Origin: JBBSDP01 sp963754335
Lineage (GTDB): Bacteria; Planctomycetota; Phycisphaerae; Tepidisphaerales; Tepidisphaeraceae
DNA length: 64,000 nucleotides
Direction of reading: 5' to 3'
Assembly (NCBI GenBank): GCA_963754335.1
Contig: CAVWFQ010000008.1
Location: 472,807 to 536,806, forward strand
In this document: positions 27,157 through 36,800 of the stretch, in pieces
Numbering within the stretch: position 1 is the stretch's first letter
How the letters are laid out: every line of letters starts with the position of its first letter
The notes under the pieces: model-generated
Told to the model about the DNA's origin: nothing
The model's database searches: none
The model's input: the letters and a program-made list of their open reading frames with translations, nothing else
Position numbers and translations under genes: made by a program

Positions 27157-29592
27157 TTAGCGGGATGCGGCCGGTCCATCAACCCTCACCGAAAGATTCT
27201 CAAAACCCTGGTTTCCCATGGAATCGGTGGAGCGCAGCGTAATCTGATGCTGGCCCGGGGTCAGGGACTTGATATCGAAGGAAACCGTCTCCTCTGGACT
27301 GTCATAAATTCCGCTCGTTGGCAAGACAAGTTGCCAATCGGTCCTGGAATCGACGCTGTAATCGACAGCGGCAATCGTGCTCGTGCGGTCGCGGGTGCGC
27401 AGATCGACATGAATAGCGCCGCCGCGCTGCTGCCACTTGAGGTCCCCAATGACCGGCGGAGTGTTGTCCACGACGACCGGGTTACTGACGCGGCTGGCGG
27501 TTTTGCCCAAGCCGACCGGATTGGCGTTGGCATCCGAGGCCATCACCTTGATCTCATAGCGGCCGTCGGCGACCGCCCGCGTATCCCAGTCGTAAGTGGC
27601 GTCGAGCAGCTTGTCCTTGAGCAGGATCCACGGCTCGCCGGGGCCGCGGCGGAAGTAAAGGGTATATTCGAGAACATCGTTGTTCGGATCCGACGCATCC
27701 CAGGCAATGGTTGCCTTGTGGCTCGGCTCGACGCGACGGATTTCCCCGCCTCCCGCGGCGGCGCTGGTTGGGGAGCCCTGGCCGCCACTATCCGAATCGG
27801 GAGAGCTGGCCACATGCACCGCCTTGATCTGCGGCGGGAGATTGGGGATCTGGTAGGCGATATTGACGTCCTGCAGCACCGGAGTCGCCTTGCCGTTCGC
27901 ACTCGTAAAACTGACAAGATACTGAAGGAAACGGGCCGAGGGGGATGTCATCGGCACGAATTCGGCGGCGGGAACGGGATCGGTCCACTTCGACCAGGTT
28001 TTCTCCGAAGCCTCCTTCACATTTCCGCTCCGGCTCGAGATGGTCAGCGATGTATCGGCCGGAAGCGAGCCGTGCATCTGCATCTTTCCGAAGCGGCTGA
28101 TCTGCGTCGCGTCGAGAACCGGGCTGGTGAATGTACCCTTGCTGGCAAAGCCGGAACTCAGCGTGGCGATGCTGCCGACATTGGCCATGCCCATATAGAC
28201 GTTTCCGTCTGACGCCGCCAGCAGGCTGAGCACCTGCTTGGGATCGACCTTGGCCAGGACGACGGTTTCTCCGGCATCCGGATTCACCTGATAGATCTGT
28301 CCCTCGCTCCCCGTGGCGATGAGCAGGCTGCCGTTGTTTTCGATCATCGCCAGAACCAGAACCGGCTCGCGGAAGATTTCAGTGACGAAGCCGTTGGGAT
28401 CGATCTTGTAGACTGCGTTGCCTTCCGGTCGCGGCTCGCCGGTATTTCCCGTATCGACGGTAGGTTGCCGGTTTGGCGGCTGGATGCCACCTGACTGGTT
28501 TGGAGAACTCGGCTCGGTTTGTGGTGGTTGCGGCTTGCCGGGATTCGGGGGAGGGACCGGCGACGGGTGCGGACGCCTCGGTGAATTGCCCTCGGTCGGC
28601 GCGGCCGCCTCCTTGAATTCGGCAAGCATGACGGGAGAAGAACTTGCCCGAACCTGCGGCTCCTTGGGAATCGGGTCAGGCCGGCCGGGATTGGGATCAG
28701 GCGGCGCGGGCGGCTTGGGTTCTTCACCCGGCTTGCCGCCGGGAATGGGAACTCCCGTCTCCCCTCCTTCGGGGCGGCCGATCTTCTCCTGATCCGGCGC
28801 CGGTGGCTGAGGGGGCTGCTGCTCATCGCGCGCTTCCCCGGTAGCAGCATAAAGATTTCCCTGCTTGTCGAGCGCCAGGGAAGTGACTTCCGATTCGGCG
28901 GCATTATAAAGGACAAAGCTTTCGCCGGTCTTACGGTTCACGCGATAAACCAGGCCGTGCGGATCGGTACCGACGAACAGCGAATCCTTCCCGTCGGAGA
29001 TCATGCTGAGGAGATTGTTCTCGTCGGTTTCGAGCAGGACCTTGCTGCTTCCGTCCGGGTGAAGTTCGAAGAGTTTGCCGGACGGCCCGGTCGCCGCGTA
29101 GACGTTTCCATCGGGGGTCGACTGCAAGGCCCAGATGTATTGGACCGAATCATCGGAAAAGATTTGCTTTGGTTTCTCACCCGCCTTGGCGATGCTGAAG
29201 ACGCGCCCCTTTTCCCCGCCGGTCCCGAGCAGCAGGTGTCCCGCCTTGTCGAAGGCCAGGGAAAGAATGTCGGTGGCGTCGGGAATTTCCAGAAGCGTCG
29301 AGACTTTCTGTTCCTTGATCTGGATCAGCGCGGCGTTGGGGCCGGTTCCCGCATAGATCGTCCCGTCCGGCGCTTCGATGAGCTTGTTGACGGTGCTGAT
29401 GCGCGGGTCCTGCTCGAGGAGGGTCTTGACGGCGCGGGACAGTTTCAATTCGCCGAGATTAGTCGCCACAACGCTGTCGAACGTACCGGCCTTGAAGTCG
29501 GCTTCGGTCGACTGCGACCAATAGCTGGTGGTCACCGCTTGCGCGGAAGCGGACGCGAAACAGAGTAGCAGCAGAGAGATCAGTTTGTTCAT
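27157..29592 (-). CDS. Secreted beta-propeller protein with Pro-rich linker and Fn3/Ig-like C terminus
   Basis: ATG 29592 (MNKLISLLLLCFASASAQA) gives a clear signal peptide. Residues about 60-260 contain propeller blades (VNKLIEAPDGTIYAGTGPNA, ILSLAFDKAGHLLLGTGG, IWALQSTPDGNVYAATGPSG, LLSMISDGKDSLFVGTDPHG, VTSLALDKQGNLYAATGE). A Pro/Gly-rich linker of about 120 residues follows, then two more blades (VLVLAMIENNGSLLIATGSEG, LLAASDGNVYMGMANVG), then beta-sandwich repeats including LPPQIKAVHVASSP and DNTPPVIGDLKW. It is intact at about 811 residues. The gene follows the S55 peptidase gene on the same strand and precedes rpmH. Function unknown; an extracellular scaffold or sensor is inference. 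Confidence 0.75.
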   Translation of the reverse strand: MNKLISLLLLCFASASAQAVTTSYWSQSTEADFKAGTFDSVVATNLGELKLSRAVKTLLEQDPRISTVNKLIEAPDGTIYAGTGPNAALIQIKEQKVSTLLEIPDATDILSLAFDKAGHLLLGTGGEKGRVFSIAKAGEKPKQIFSDDSVQYIWALQSTPDGNVYAATGPSGKLFELHPDGSSKVLLETDENNLLSMISDGKDSLFVGTDPHGLVYRVNRKTGESFVLYNAAESEVTSLALDKQGNLYAATGEARDEQQPPQPPAPDQEKIGRPEGGETGVPIPGGKPGEEPKPPAPPDPNPGRPDPIPKEPQVRASSSPVMLAEFKEAAAPTEGNSPRRPHPSPVPPPNPGKPQPPQTEPSSPNQSGGIQPPNRQPTVDTGNTGEPRPEGNAVYKIDPNGFVTEIFREPVLVLAMIENNGSLLIATGSEGQIYQVNPDAGETVVLAKVDPKQVLSLLAASDGNVYMGMANVGSIATLSSGFASKGTFTSPVLDATQISRFGKMQMHGSLPADTSLTISSRSGNVKEASEKTWSKWTDPVPAAEFVPMTSPSARFLQYLVSFTSANGKATPVLQDVNIAYQIPNLPPQIKAVHVASSPDSDSGGQGSPTSAAAGGGEIRRVEPSHKATIAWDASDPNNDVLEYTLYFRRGPGEPWILLKDKLLDATYDWDTRAVADGRYEIKVMASDANANPVGLGKTASRVSNPVVVDNTPPVIGDLKWQQRGGAIHVDLRTRDRTSTIAAVDYSVDSRTDWQLVLPTSGIYDSPEETVSFDIKSLTPGQHQITLRSTDSMGNQGFENLSVRVDGPAASR

Positions 29593-29652
29593 GGGCAACT
29601 CAAGGTCTGGAATGCGTAGTTGGGCAGCTCCGATTCGATTGCCGACGAATTT

Positions 29653-29692
29653 CCCCCTCTCCCGGTACTCCGGGAGAGGATTGGGGTGAGGG
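29653..29692. repeat. CTCTCCC-family palindrome
   Basis: CCCCCTCTCCCGGTACTCC followed by GGGAGAGG and a TTGGGGTGAGGG tail, located between the S55 peptidase stop and the propeller start. Confidence 0.85.
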
Positions 29693-29715
29693 TCTTCTGG
29701 AATCTCGTGGTCCCG

Positions 29716-31815
29716 TCACGAACTCTCCTTCTTGGGAGCGGCGGGTTCGTTCGGCGCGGGCGTATCGGCGGGTGCAGCCGATTTTGTCTTGCCCGGCTCC
29801 TCCGGCTTCGGCGCGGCGCCCGGGGCTTCGGACTTGCCGCCGCTCCGCGGCCCACCCACCGCGACCTTCGGGCTGCGGTCGATGGTGATCGCGAATTCGG
29901 CCGATCCGTCCATCACCAACTCCGTCGGCACCACTTTCACATTCGAACTGACGTAGGCCGTGGTGGTGCTGCGCCCGGCTCCCAGCAGGATCTGCCGGCG
30001 CGAGCTGGGAAGGTGCGACAGGGCGGTGCGGCCCAGCGCTACGCCATCCGGTTGGCGGACAAGCCGCAAATAGAGCGCGTTTTCTCGAATGGCGGTCACG
30101 TCGCGCAGCACTGAGAAAACGTCCTCGACCTTCTCGGCCGTGAAGCGGAAAGGCTTCGATTGCTGCTCATCCAGGAAATAGCGCTGGGCATCGGAGATGA
30201 CGAGTTGGTAAGTCCCCTGCTGGAGATCGTGGGGGACGTCCATCTCCACTTCAAGGATGGCCTCTTCCGCCCTGAACGGCTTGTAAGTGACGAAGGCTTT
30301 GATGGTTTCGCCGGGCCGGTACTTCGCGCGTGGCACCTGTACATCCATGATCGTGGCCGACCGCGCTTCAGGAGAGACGTGAACCGTCCCGCTGACCTTT
30401 TTGATCAGGACGCGGCGAAACGGATTTTCCGCGGCCGCCGTCATGGGAACGCCGATTTCGTTGAACAGATCGGCCGCATTGGAATTCACCGCGCGATTGG
30501 CGATGTGGAGCTTCTCTCCGCCGGCAAATTCCAGGTCGATGTTGTAATCCAGCGTGTTATAGGGGGGCAGCTCGCTGACGCCGGTGATGGCTGAGTTGAA
30601 TGCCATGCTCGCCAGCAGCGGCGTAAAGCGCGGATGCAATGCGCTTTGAAAATGATACGTCCGCGGCGGCGTGCCGTCGGCGTAGGTGACGGCAAACTCG
30701 ATCGGAATGGTCGGCGCGACGGGCCCCGTCTCTCCGGCCACACCCACCGTTTGATCGGTGCTGAGCGTCCCCAGCGGCTTGCTCATGGCTCCGAGCTTGA
30801 AGCTCGTCTGGAGGTTGGCGATGACGTAATTGATCGATCCGGCTCCCATCGGAAGAGACGTCGCGCCTTCGCTGTTGAAAGGATGGCCAAAGCCAAACCA
30901 GTGATCCCCAATAACTTCAGTACAGGTGCCGATCGCGGTCATGTCGACGTCGCCGGTCATGAGCGGAACGGCGAGCACCGAGCCCGGCTCAAGCGGCGGG
31001 TCGGGCTGGTCGGCGGCGGAAGACGACCCGCCGGCCTGCAATGCCGCAAAGCCGAGGCTCTTGAACGCCGGGGCATATATTTCCAGCAATTGAGGAGACA
31101 TTCCGCTGACCATGATGGGCGTGGTCAGAGGTTGCAGCCGGGGAATGCTATCTCCGTCTCCGGTCATTCCGATCGTGCTTTCCGATCGCGATTTAATCGC
31201 CTGCAATACCGGCGCGATCGAGGCATGGCGACCGGGAAAAGGGAGCAGGCCGGCGTCGGCCAGCGACCACTTCATGGGCACGTCCGCCGCCGCCTTGGCG
31301 TCGCCGCTGTTAGCGGCATCGGCGGGAGCGGTGGTCGGCTTCGTGGCAGCCGTCGAATCGTGTCGAGCGGTCGGCAACTGGAGCATGTATTCGATCGGCT
31401 GCACGCCGGCGACCGGGTCCTTCGTCAGCGGCCAGCCGTACGCGAAGGCGCCGATCATTCGATCGTGACCGGCGTCGTCGTGAAGATAGATCGGCGACCC
31501 GCTCATGCCGGCGATGCTGCCGGTGTGCTCGAGGAATGGACCGAAACATTTGATCAGCACCACGTCGTATTTGGGATTGAAATTATGCAGGATCGAGAGA
31601 ACTTCGACGTCGAACTTTTCGATCTTCGTCCCCTTGAAGACGGAGAGGCCATACCCCTTCATCCCGATTTTGACTTCGGAGACCCGCATGTGCCGGGCAG
31701 GATCGAAAAGGGTTCGAGCGGCTGGCGCGGCCGCCGGGGTTTCGGCCAGAAGGGGGCCCGCGGGCATCGCGCCCGCGGCGACGACCATCCAGAACACGAC
31801 GCAAGTGAACTTCAT
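29716..31815 (-). CDS. SpoIVB peptidase S55 domain protein, secreted
   Basis: From ATG 31815 the 699-residue product has a signal peptide (FTCVVFWMVVAAGAMPAGPLLAE) and an S55-type domain: MRVSEVKIGMKGYGLSVFKG, DVVLIKCFGPFLEHTGSIAGMSGSPIYL with the nucleophile Ser in GMSGSP, and DHWFGFGHPFNSEG with the catalytic His. In Bacillus SpoIVB this serine peptidase triggers the sigma-K checkpoint. Planctomycetes do not form endospores, so here it is probably an envelope-signalling or self-processing peptidase. The C-terminal about 250 residues are beta-rich (PGETIKAFVTYKPFRAEEAI) and end in a Pro/Ala/Lys tail. A GAGGTG precedes the start. It heads a likely pair with the propeller gene. Confidence 0.82.
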   Translation of the reverse strand: MKFTCVVFWMVVAAGAMPAGPLLAETPAAAPAARTLFDPARHMRVSEVKIGMKGYGLSVFKGTKIEKFDVEVLSILHNFNPKYDVVLIKCFGPFLEHTGSIAGMSGSPIYLHDDAGHDRMIGAFAYGWPLTKDPVAGVQPIEYMLQLPTARHDSTAATKPTTAPADAANSGDAKAAADVPMKWSLADAGLLPFPGRHASIAPVLQAIKSRSESTIGMTGDGDSIPRLQPLTTPIMVSGMSPQLLEIYAPAFKSLGFAALQAGGSSSAADQPDPPLEPGSVLAVPLMTGDVDMTAIGTCTEVIGDHWFGFGHPFNSEGATSLPMGAGSINYVIANLQTSFKLGAMSKPLGTLSTDQTVGVAGETGPVAPTIPIEFAVTYADGTPPRTYHFQSALHPRFTPLLASMAFNSAITGVSELPPYNTLDYNIDLEFAGGEKLHIANRAVNSNAADLFNEIGVPMTAAAENPFRRVLIKKVSGTVHVSPEARSATIMDVQVPRAKYRPGETIKAFVTYKPFRAEEAILEVEMDVPHDLQQGTYQLVISDAQRYFLDEQQSKPFRFTAEKVEDVFSVLRDVTAIRENALYLRLVRQPDGVALGRTALSHLPSSRRQILLGAGRSTTTAYVSSNVKVVPTELVMDGSAEFAITIDRSPKVAVGGPRSGGKSEAPGAAPKPEEPGKTKSAAPADTPAPNEPAAPKKESS

Positions 31816-31900
31816 CAACACCTCAAGTCGGGCTTATGTCGGCGCGGGCGAATTCATCGTAGGAACCGTATGCCTGTCCCGCAAGATACAACTTCCGCTC

Positions 31901-31963
31901 ATTGTGGTGCATGCTTCCAGCCTGCTTCTTCGAAAGAGCAGGCTGGAAGCCTGCACCACAATT
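31901..31963. repeat. Palindromic repeat (ATTGTGGTGC ... GCACCACAAT)
   Basis: An almost perfect inverted repeat with GCAGGCTGGAAGC-type inner arms around TTCTTCGAAAGA. It lies upstream of the S55 gene and is related in style to the GTGCGGGCTTCAGCCCG element at 59475. Confidence 0.85.
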
Positions 31964-32273
31964 GCCACCTGAACGGTCACTGCGGACGAGAGTTGTTACG
32001 TCGCGAATTGACACCCGTTCCGGACAAAGATAGTTTGTGCTCAGTCGGCTGCCGCAGCGACAATTGTATCGGACGACGCTGCCAGCGCGGATTTTTGTCC
32101 AATTGACGCCGCCGATCCGAGGCGCGTCGAAGTCATTGCCAGTGGAATCCCAGTTTCCCTGATCGGACGCGGCGGAGCGATTTCCCGATCACCGAAACTC
32201 GCATTCCATTGCTGTTGCAGATTACGACTTCGACCAGCGCACGTGGCGATTGGCGTTCGGAGAGCCAACAACC
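31964..32273. other. Intergenic stretch without a recognisable gene
   Basis: About 310 bases between the palindrome and rnc. A plus-strand frame with an Ala/Asp/Ser-rich translation is open through 32040-32270, but it has no start, no ribosome binding site and no recognisable domain. I see no repeat, RNA gene or clear promoter. Confidence 0.4.
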
Positions 32274-33011
32274 GTGAATGCAGAAGCGCGCGACCGTGCC
32301 CAGGCCATCCTCGGGTATGAGTTCAAAAATCCCAATCTCCTCAAGGAGTCGCTGACTCACGCCTCGATCGCCGACAATCGGCTCGACAGCAATGAGCGGA
32401 TGGAGTTTCTCGGGGATGCGGTCCTGGACCTGATCATCTGCGAATTGCTTTACCTGAAGTTTCCGCAATATCAGGAAGGGGACCTCACGAAGATCAAATC
32501 AGCCGTAGTCTCCAGGCGAACCTGCGCCGAAGTTTCCAACGAGACCGGGCTGACCGACCTGCTGATCATCGGCAAGGGAATCAGCTCGCGCAGCGCCATG
32601 CCCAGTTCGCTCGCCGCCGCCGTTTACGAATCGATCGTGGCGGCGATCTATCTGGACGGGGGATTCGACGTGGTCAAGAAATACGTGATTCAGACCATGG
32701 GCCCGAAGGTTGACATCATCGCCGCCGATACTCATCAGCAGAATTACAAGGCCGTCTTGCAGCAGCATGCACAAAAGGTGATGGGCGCCACGCCGATTTA
32801 CGAACTGCTCGACGAAAAGGGCCCCGACCACAGCAAATGTTTCGAAGTCTGCGTCAGCATTGACGGTCGCCGCTTCACATCGGCCTGGGGACCGAACAAG
32901 AAAATGGCCGAGCAGAAGGCGGCCCTGCTGGCGCTGGAGGACCTGGGCGTCTTCGATGCGCGCGAAGTCGATGAGGCGATTGACGAAACTTCAGTAGAGG
33001 TCCAGGAGTAG
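32274..33011 (+). CDS. rnc: Ribonuclease III
   Basis: RNase III cleaves double-stranded RNA in rRNA and mRNA processing. The 245-residue product has ILGYEFKNPNLLKESLTHAS, the signature NERMEFLGDAVLDLI (about 42-56), YESIVAAIYLDGGFD with the second acidic metal ligand, and a C-terminal double-stranded RNA-binding domain (NYKAVLQQHAQ, PIYELLDEKGPDHSKCFEVCV, GPNKKMAEQKAALLALEDLG). The GTG at 32274 is chosen because GGAGAG lies 9 bases upstream; a TTG at 32250 is possible. Intact, and followed by a hairpin at 33040. Confidence 0.95.
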   Translation: MNAEARDRAQAILGYEFKNPNLLKESLTHASIADNRLDSNERMEFLGDAVLDLIICELLYLKFPQYQEGDLTKIKSAVVSRRTCAEVSNETGLTDLLIIGKGISSRSAMPSSLAAAVYESIVAAIYLDGGFDVVKKYVIQTMGPKVDIIAADTHQQNYKAVLQQHAQKVMGATPIYELLDEKGPDHSKCFEVCVSIDGRRFTSAWGPNKKMAEQKAALLALEDLGVFDAREVDEAIDETSVEVQE

Positions 33012-33039
33012 TCCGTCGCGACGCGGCGCAAATTACTTC

Positions 33040-33064
33040 CACGACGGGGCTTTGCCCCGTCGTG
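33040..33064 (+). terminator. Hairpin downstream of rnc (REP-like minimal element)
   Basis: CACGACGGGGC TTT GCCCCGTCGTG is a perfect 11-base stem with a 3-base loop, 28 bases after the rnc stop. There is no T-tract, so intrinsic termination is uncertain. The stem is the outer stem of the repeats at 14730 and 15433. Confidence 0.5.
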
Positions 33065-33129
33065 AGGGAGATCGCACGATCATTCACGTAAATCCTCCCC
33101 GGCGGTACGGAGTGAAAAGGAACCTTTCC

Positions 33130-33841
33130 ATGACACTACGTTCCCGGGCCGGATGGGTGTGCGGGCTTGTGATCATCGCGACGGCTAGTCCAAAGTTTGT
33201 TTGGTCTGCCGAGGCACCGCCGCCCATTCGCGTGCTCATGCTCGGGGATCACGGGCATCATCGCCCCGATGCGCTGGCGAGGGTGCTGACGCCTATCCTC
33301 GCGCAAGAGCAGATCGTCGTCACTTACACGGATGACGTCGCGTTGCTCAACGCGAAGAATCTCGATCAATACGACTGCCTCCTCCTTTATCTAAACACGA
33401 CCGAGCTACCTCCCGCCAACGAAAACGCGCTCCTCGATTTTGTCGAACAGGGAAAAGGACTTGTCGCGGTGCATTGCGCCTCGGCGGCGTTCGGCAACAG
33501 CGCCAAATATCTGCACCTCGTCGGCGGCCGATTTCAAAGCCACGATACCGGCGTCTTTCGCACCCGAATTATCGACGCCCAGCATCCCGCGATGCGCGGC
33601 GTCAGCAGCTTTGAAAGCTGGGACGAATCGTACGTTCACAGCGACCTGGCCGACGATATACGCGTGTTGATGGTTCGGCCGCACGATGGGCGGTATGAGC
33701 CATGGACGTGGGTGCGAAACCAGGGAAAGGGGCGCGTTTTTTATACGGCGTCGGGACACGACGAGCGAACGTGGAATAATCCCGGCTTTCAGAAACTCGT
33801 TTCAGCCGGCATCAAATGGGCGGCCGGCCGCGTGAACGATG
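33130..33841 (+). CDS. ThuA-domain secreted protein, probably the N-terminal module of the following gene
   Basis: From ATG 33130 the product has a signal peptide (AGWVCGLVIIATASPKFVWSAE) and a ThuA (trehalose utilisation, glutamine amidotransferase-like) domain: IRVLMLGDHGHHRPD, YDCLLLYLNTTELPPANENALLDFVEQGKGLVAVHCASAAF, LVGGRFQSHDTG, GKGRVFYTASGHDERTW and FQKLVSAGIKWAAG. After RVND the frame runs on to 34185 as meaningless overlap with the next gene. A one-base change near 33838 (at TGCGCC) would fuse it in frame to the PVC dehydrogenase gene, a fusion I recall in planctomycetes. The alternative is true overlap with an internal ATG at 33839. Confidence 0.75.
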
Positions 33842-36800
33842 ACTGCGCCGGCGATTCCCTCGGAGCACGTCGATCTTTCGGCATCGGTCAAGATCGGCGG
33901 CGCGAAACTCGACATCCCCGGACCTCTGGCGCCGGCAGACTCCATGCGGCACATGCATCTGCCGGAAGGATTTCATGTCGAGCTGGTGGCCAGCGAGCCG
34001 GATGTCGTGAAGCCGGTGTCGATGGCGTTCGACGAACGCGGCAGGTTATGGGTCGTCGAGACGCAGGATTATCCCGAGACGATTCTTCCGGTCGGCACGC
34101 CGGGGCACGATCGCATCATTATCTGCGAAGATACGCGCGGATCCGGCCGGATGGACAAGTTCACGGTCTTCGCCGATCAGCTTAACATTCCGCAGGGAAT
34201 CTGTTTCGCCAATGGCGGCGTGGTCATCCCGATGTCCCCCGACATTCTCTTTCTCAAGGACAGCAAAGGAGACGGCGTTGCCGACGTGAAGAAAGTCCTT
34301 TACAGCGGATTCGGCCGCGGCGACACACACGCCATGGATGGCAACTTTCAATATGGATTGGATAACTGGATCTGGGCGACCTGCGGCTACAGCGGGCTGA
34401 ACATTAAGGTTGGAGATTCGAATTATCACTCCGGCCAGTGCATCTTTCGATTCCGCGCGGATCGGTCCGCTTTTGAAATCCTGACGCCGACCAGCAACAA
34501 CACCTGGGGACTCGGATTCAACGAGAGCGGAGAGACGTTCATCTCCACCGCCAATAATTCACACAGCATCTTCATGGCGATCCCAAATCGCTATTTCGAG
34601 TCCGTGCGCGGCTGGTCGGGGGTCGGGAGCGTCGAAATCGAGGACCATAAGAAGGCGCACCCCATCGGCGAGATTCGGCAATGGGACGTGCTCGGCGGAT
34701 ACACCGCCGCCTGCGGACACACCGTCTACACGGCCCGTGCCTTCCCTCAGGAGTATTGGGACAAGGCGGCCTTTGTCTGCGAGCCGACGGACCACATCAT
34801 TCATGTCGATCTGCTTTCGTCGGCCGGCAGCGGATACGTCGCCCACGACGGATACAACCTGCTGGCCAGCGACGATACCTACGTCGCGCCGATTCAGTCC
34901 GTCGTCGGCCCGGACGGTTCGCTCTATTTCATCGACTGGTACACCTATGTCGTGCAGCACAATCCGACGCCGGCCGGCTTTCATACGGGGCCCGGCGGGG
35001 CGTATGTCACTCCATTGCGCGATAAGAAACGCGGGCGGATTTACAGGATTGTTTATGACGGATCCAAATCGAAGTCGTCAATCGCCCATCTCGACAAGTC
35101 GTCTTCCACCGATCTGATATCGGCGCTCAAGAGTGACAACATGTTCTGGCGAACGACGGCGCAGCGGCTCCTTGTCGAGCGGCAGGACAAATCCGTCGCG
35201 CCGGAACTGGCGAAGCTCGTCGCGGATCAAAGTGTCGATGCGACTGGGAACAATCCCGCCGCGATTCATGCGCTCTGGACGATGCACGGGCTCGGAGCGC
35301 TGGACGGGACGGATGGCGCCTCGCTGGCTGCGGCCGTCGGTGCGCTGAAACACCCGGCGGCGGGCGTTCGCGAAGCGACGCTGCAAGTCCTGCCGCGAAC
35401 GCATGAATCCCTCCAGGCGATACTCGCCGCGCAACTGCTGGCAGATCCGGATCTGCATGTGCGGCGCGTGGCATTCCTCGCCGTGGCGGACATGCCCCCG
35501 TCGCCGCCGGCGGCGCAGGCGGTCTGGGCGGCGCTGCAAAGCGAGGAGAATTTTCGAGACAACTGGCTGCGCGATGCGGCCACCGCCGCCGCGGCGCGCA
35601 ACGATCTGAGTTTCCTTCAAACTGCCGCGGCCCAGGACAAGTCGGCCACGCCCGCCGCGACTCAACCGGTCGTTTCCAACGCCATCATCAATGGCGATTT
35701 TGCCGCCATGAATGGAGAGATTCCGGCCGACTGGAGAACGACCCGTTATTCGGGTGATGCGGTATTCTCGACTGTTCCCGGCCGCTCCGGCCGCGCGGTG
35801 GAAATCAGTTCCCGGGCCGGCGCGGACGCCGGATGGATCACGACATTCAAAGTCGAGCCCCATACCGCCTATCGCCTCAGCGGGTGGATCAAGACCGACG
35901 GGGTGAAAGCGGGATCCGGGCTCGGCGCGCTTTTCAACGTTCACGAGCTTCAAAGTCCGCGCGTGGTTACGCCCGCCCTCACGGGTACGAACGATTGGAA
36001 GCGCGTCGAAATTCTTTTCGACAGCGGCGACCATCGTGAGCTGAGCGTCAATTGCCTGCTGGGGGGGTGGGGTCACTCGCAGGGTTCGGCCGCCTATGAG
36101 GACGTGCGCGTCGAAAAAGTGGGGCGCGACGAGGCGGGGGGATTGGCGGTGGCGCGAATCGTCGCGGGTCATTTTGCCCGCGGTGCGCCAACCGAATCGG
36201 TGGGGGCGCTGCTCGGCGTTCTGAAATCCGCGAAGCCCCAGGCGGCCGCGGCGATTCTCGATGGTCTGGCGTCCGGCTGGCCGAACGGAAAAACGCCGGC
36301 CGGGGAAAATCTTGCGACACTGTTAGGCGATTGCCTCGCCGTGTTGCCGCCTGATCGGCAGGAATCGATCGCCCGGCTCGCGGCCGTCTGGGGAATTCAC
36401 AGTGATGCGATCGCCAAAGCGAACGTGGCCGCGGCCGCGCGAATTGCCAAAGAATTGTCAGATGCGACGCTTCCCGATCCATCGCGCATCGCGGCGGCTG
36501 AAAAGCTGATCGCGATTGCCGATAATTCGGATTCGATCGGTCAGATCGTCCGACAGATCAAGCCGCAAAGCACTCAGGCATTCTCCGTCGGACTGATTCA
36601 TGCGCTGGGCAGTAGCCGCCAGGATGCCGCGGCGACGGCGCTGATCGATCGGTGGCGCTTCCTCGCTCCCTTTGCGCGGTCCGAAACCATCGAAATGCTC
36701 GTCCGGCGACCGCAGTGGACGGAGTCGCTGCTCAGAGCAATGGAAAAGGACGTGATCACCCGCTCGGATCTCAGCAATCAACAACTTGGCGCCCTGACGG

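Noticed and set aside
30634..32106. 490-codon plus-strand frame opposite the S55 peptidase gene
   Set aside because: The minus strand encodes an intact peptidase with catalytic motifs; the plus-strand translation has no recognisable domain.
31964..32273. Small gene in the gap before rnc
   Set aside because: A plus-strand frame is open for about 75 codons but lacks a start codon with a ribosome binding site, and its Ala/Ser/Asp-rich translation matches nothing I know.
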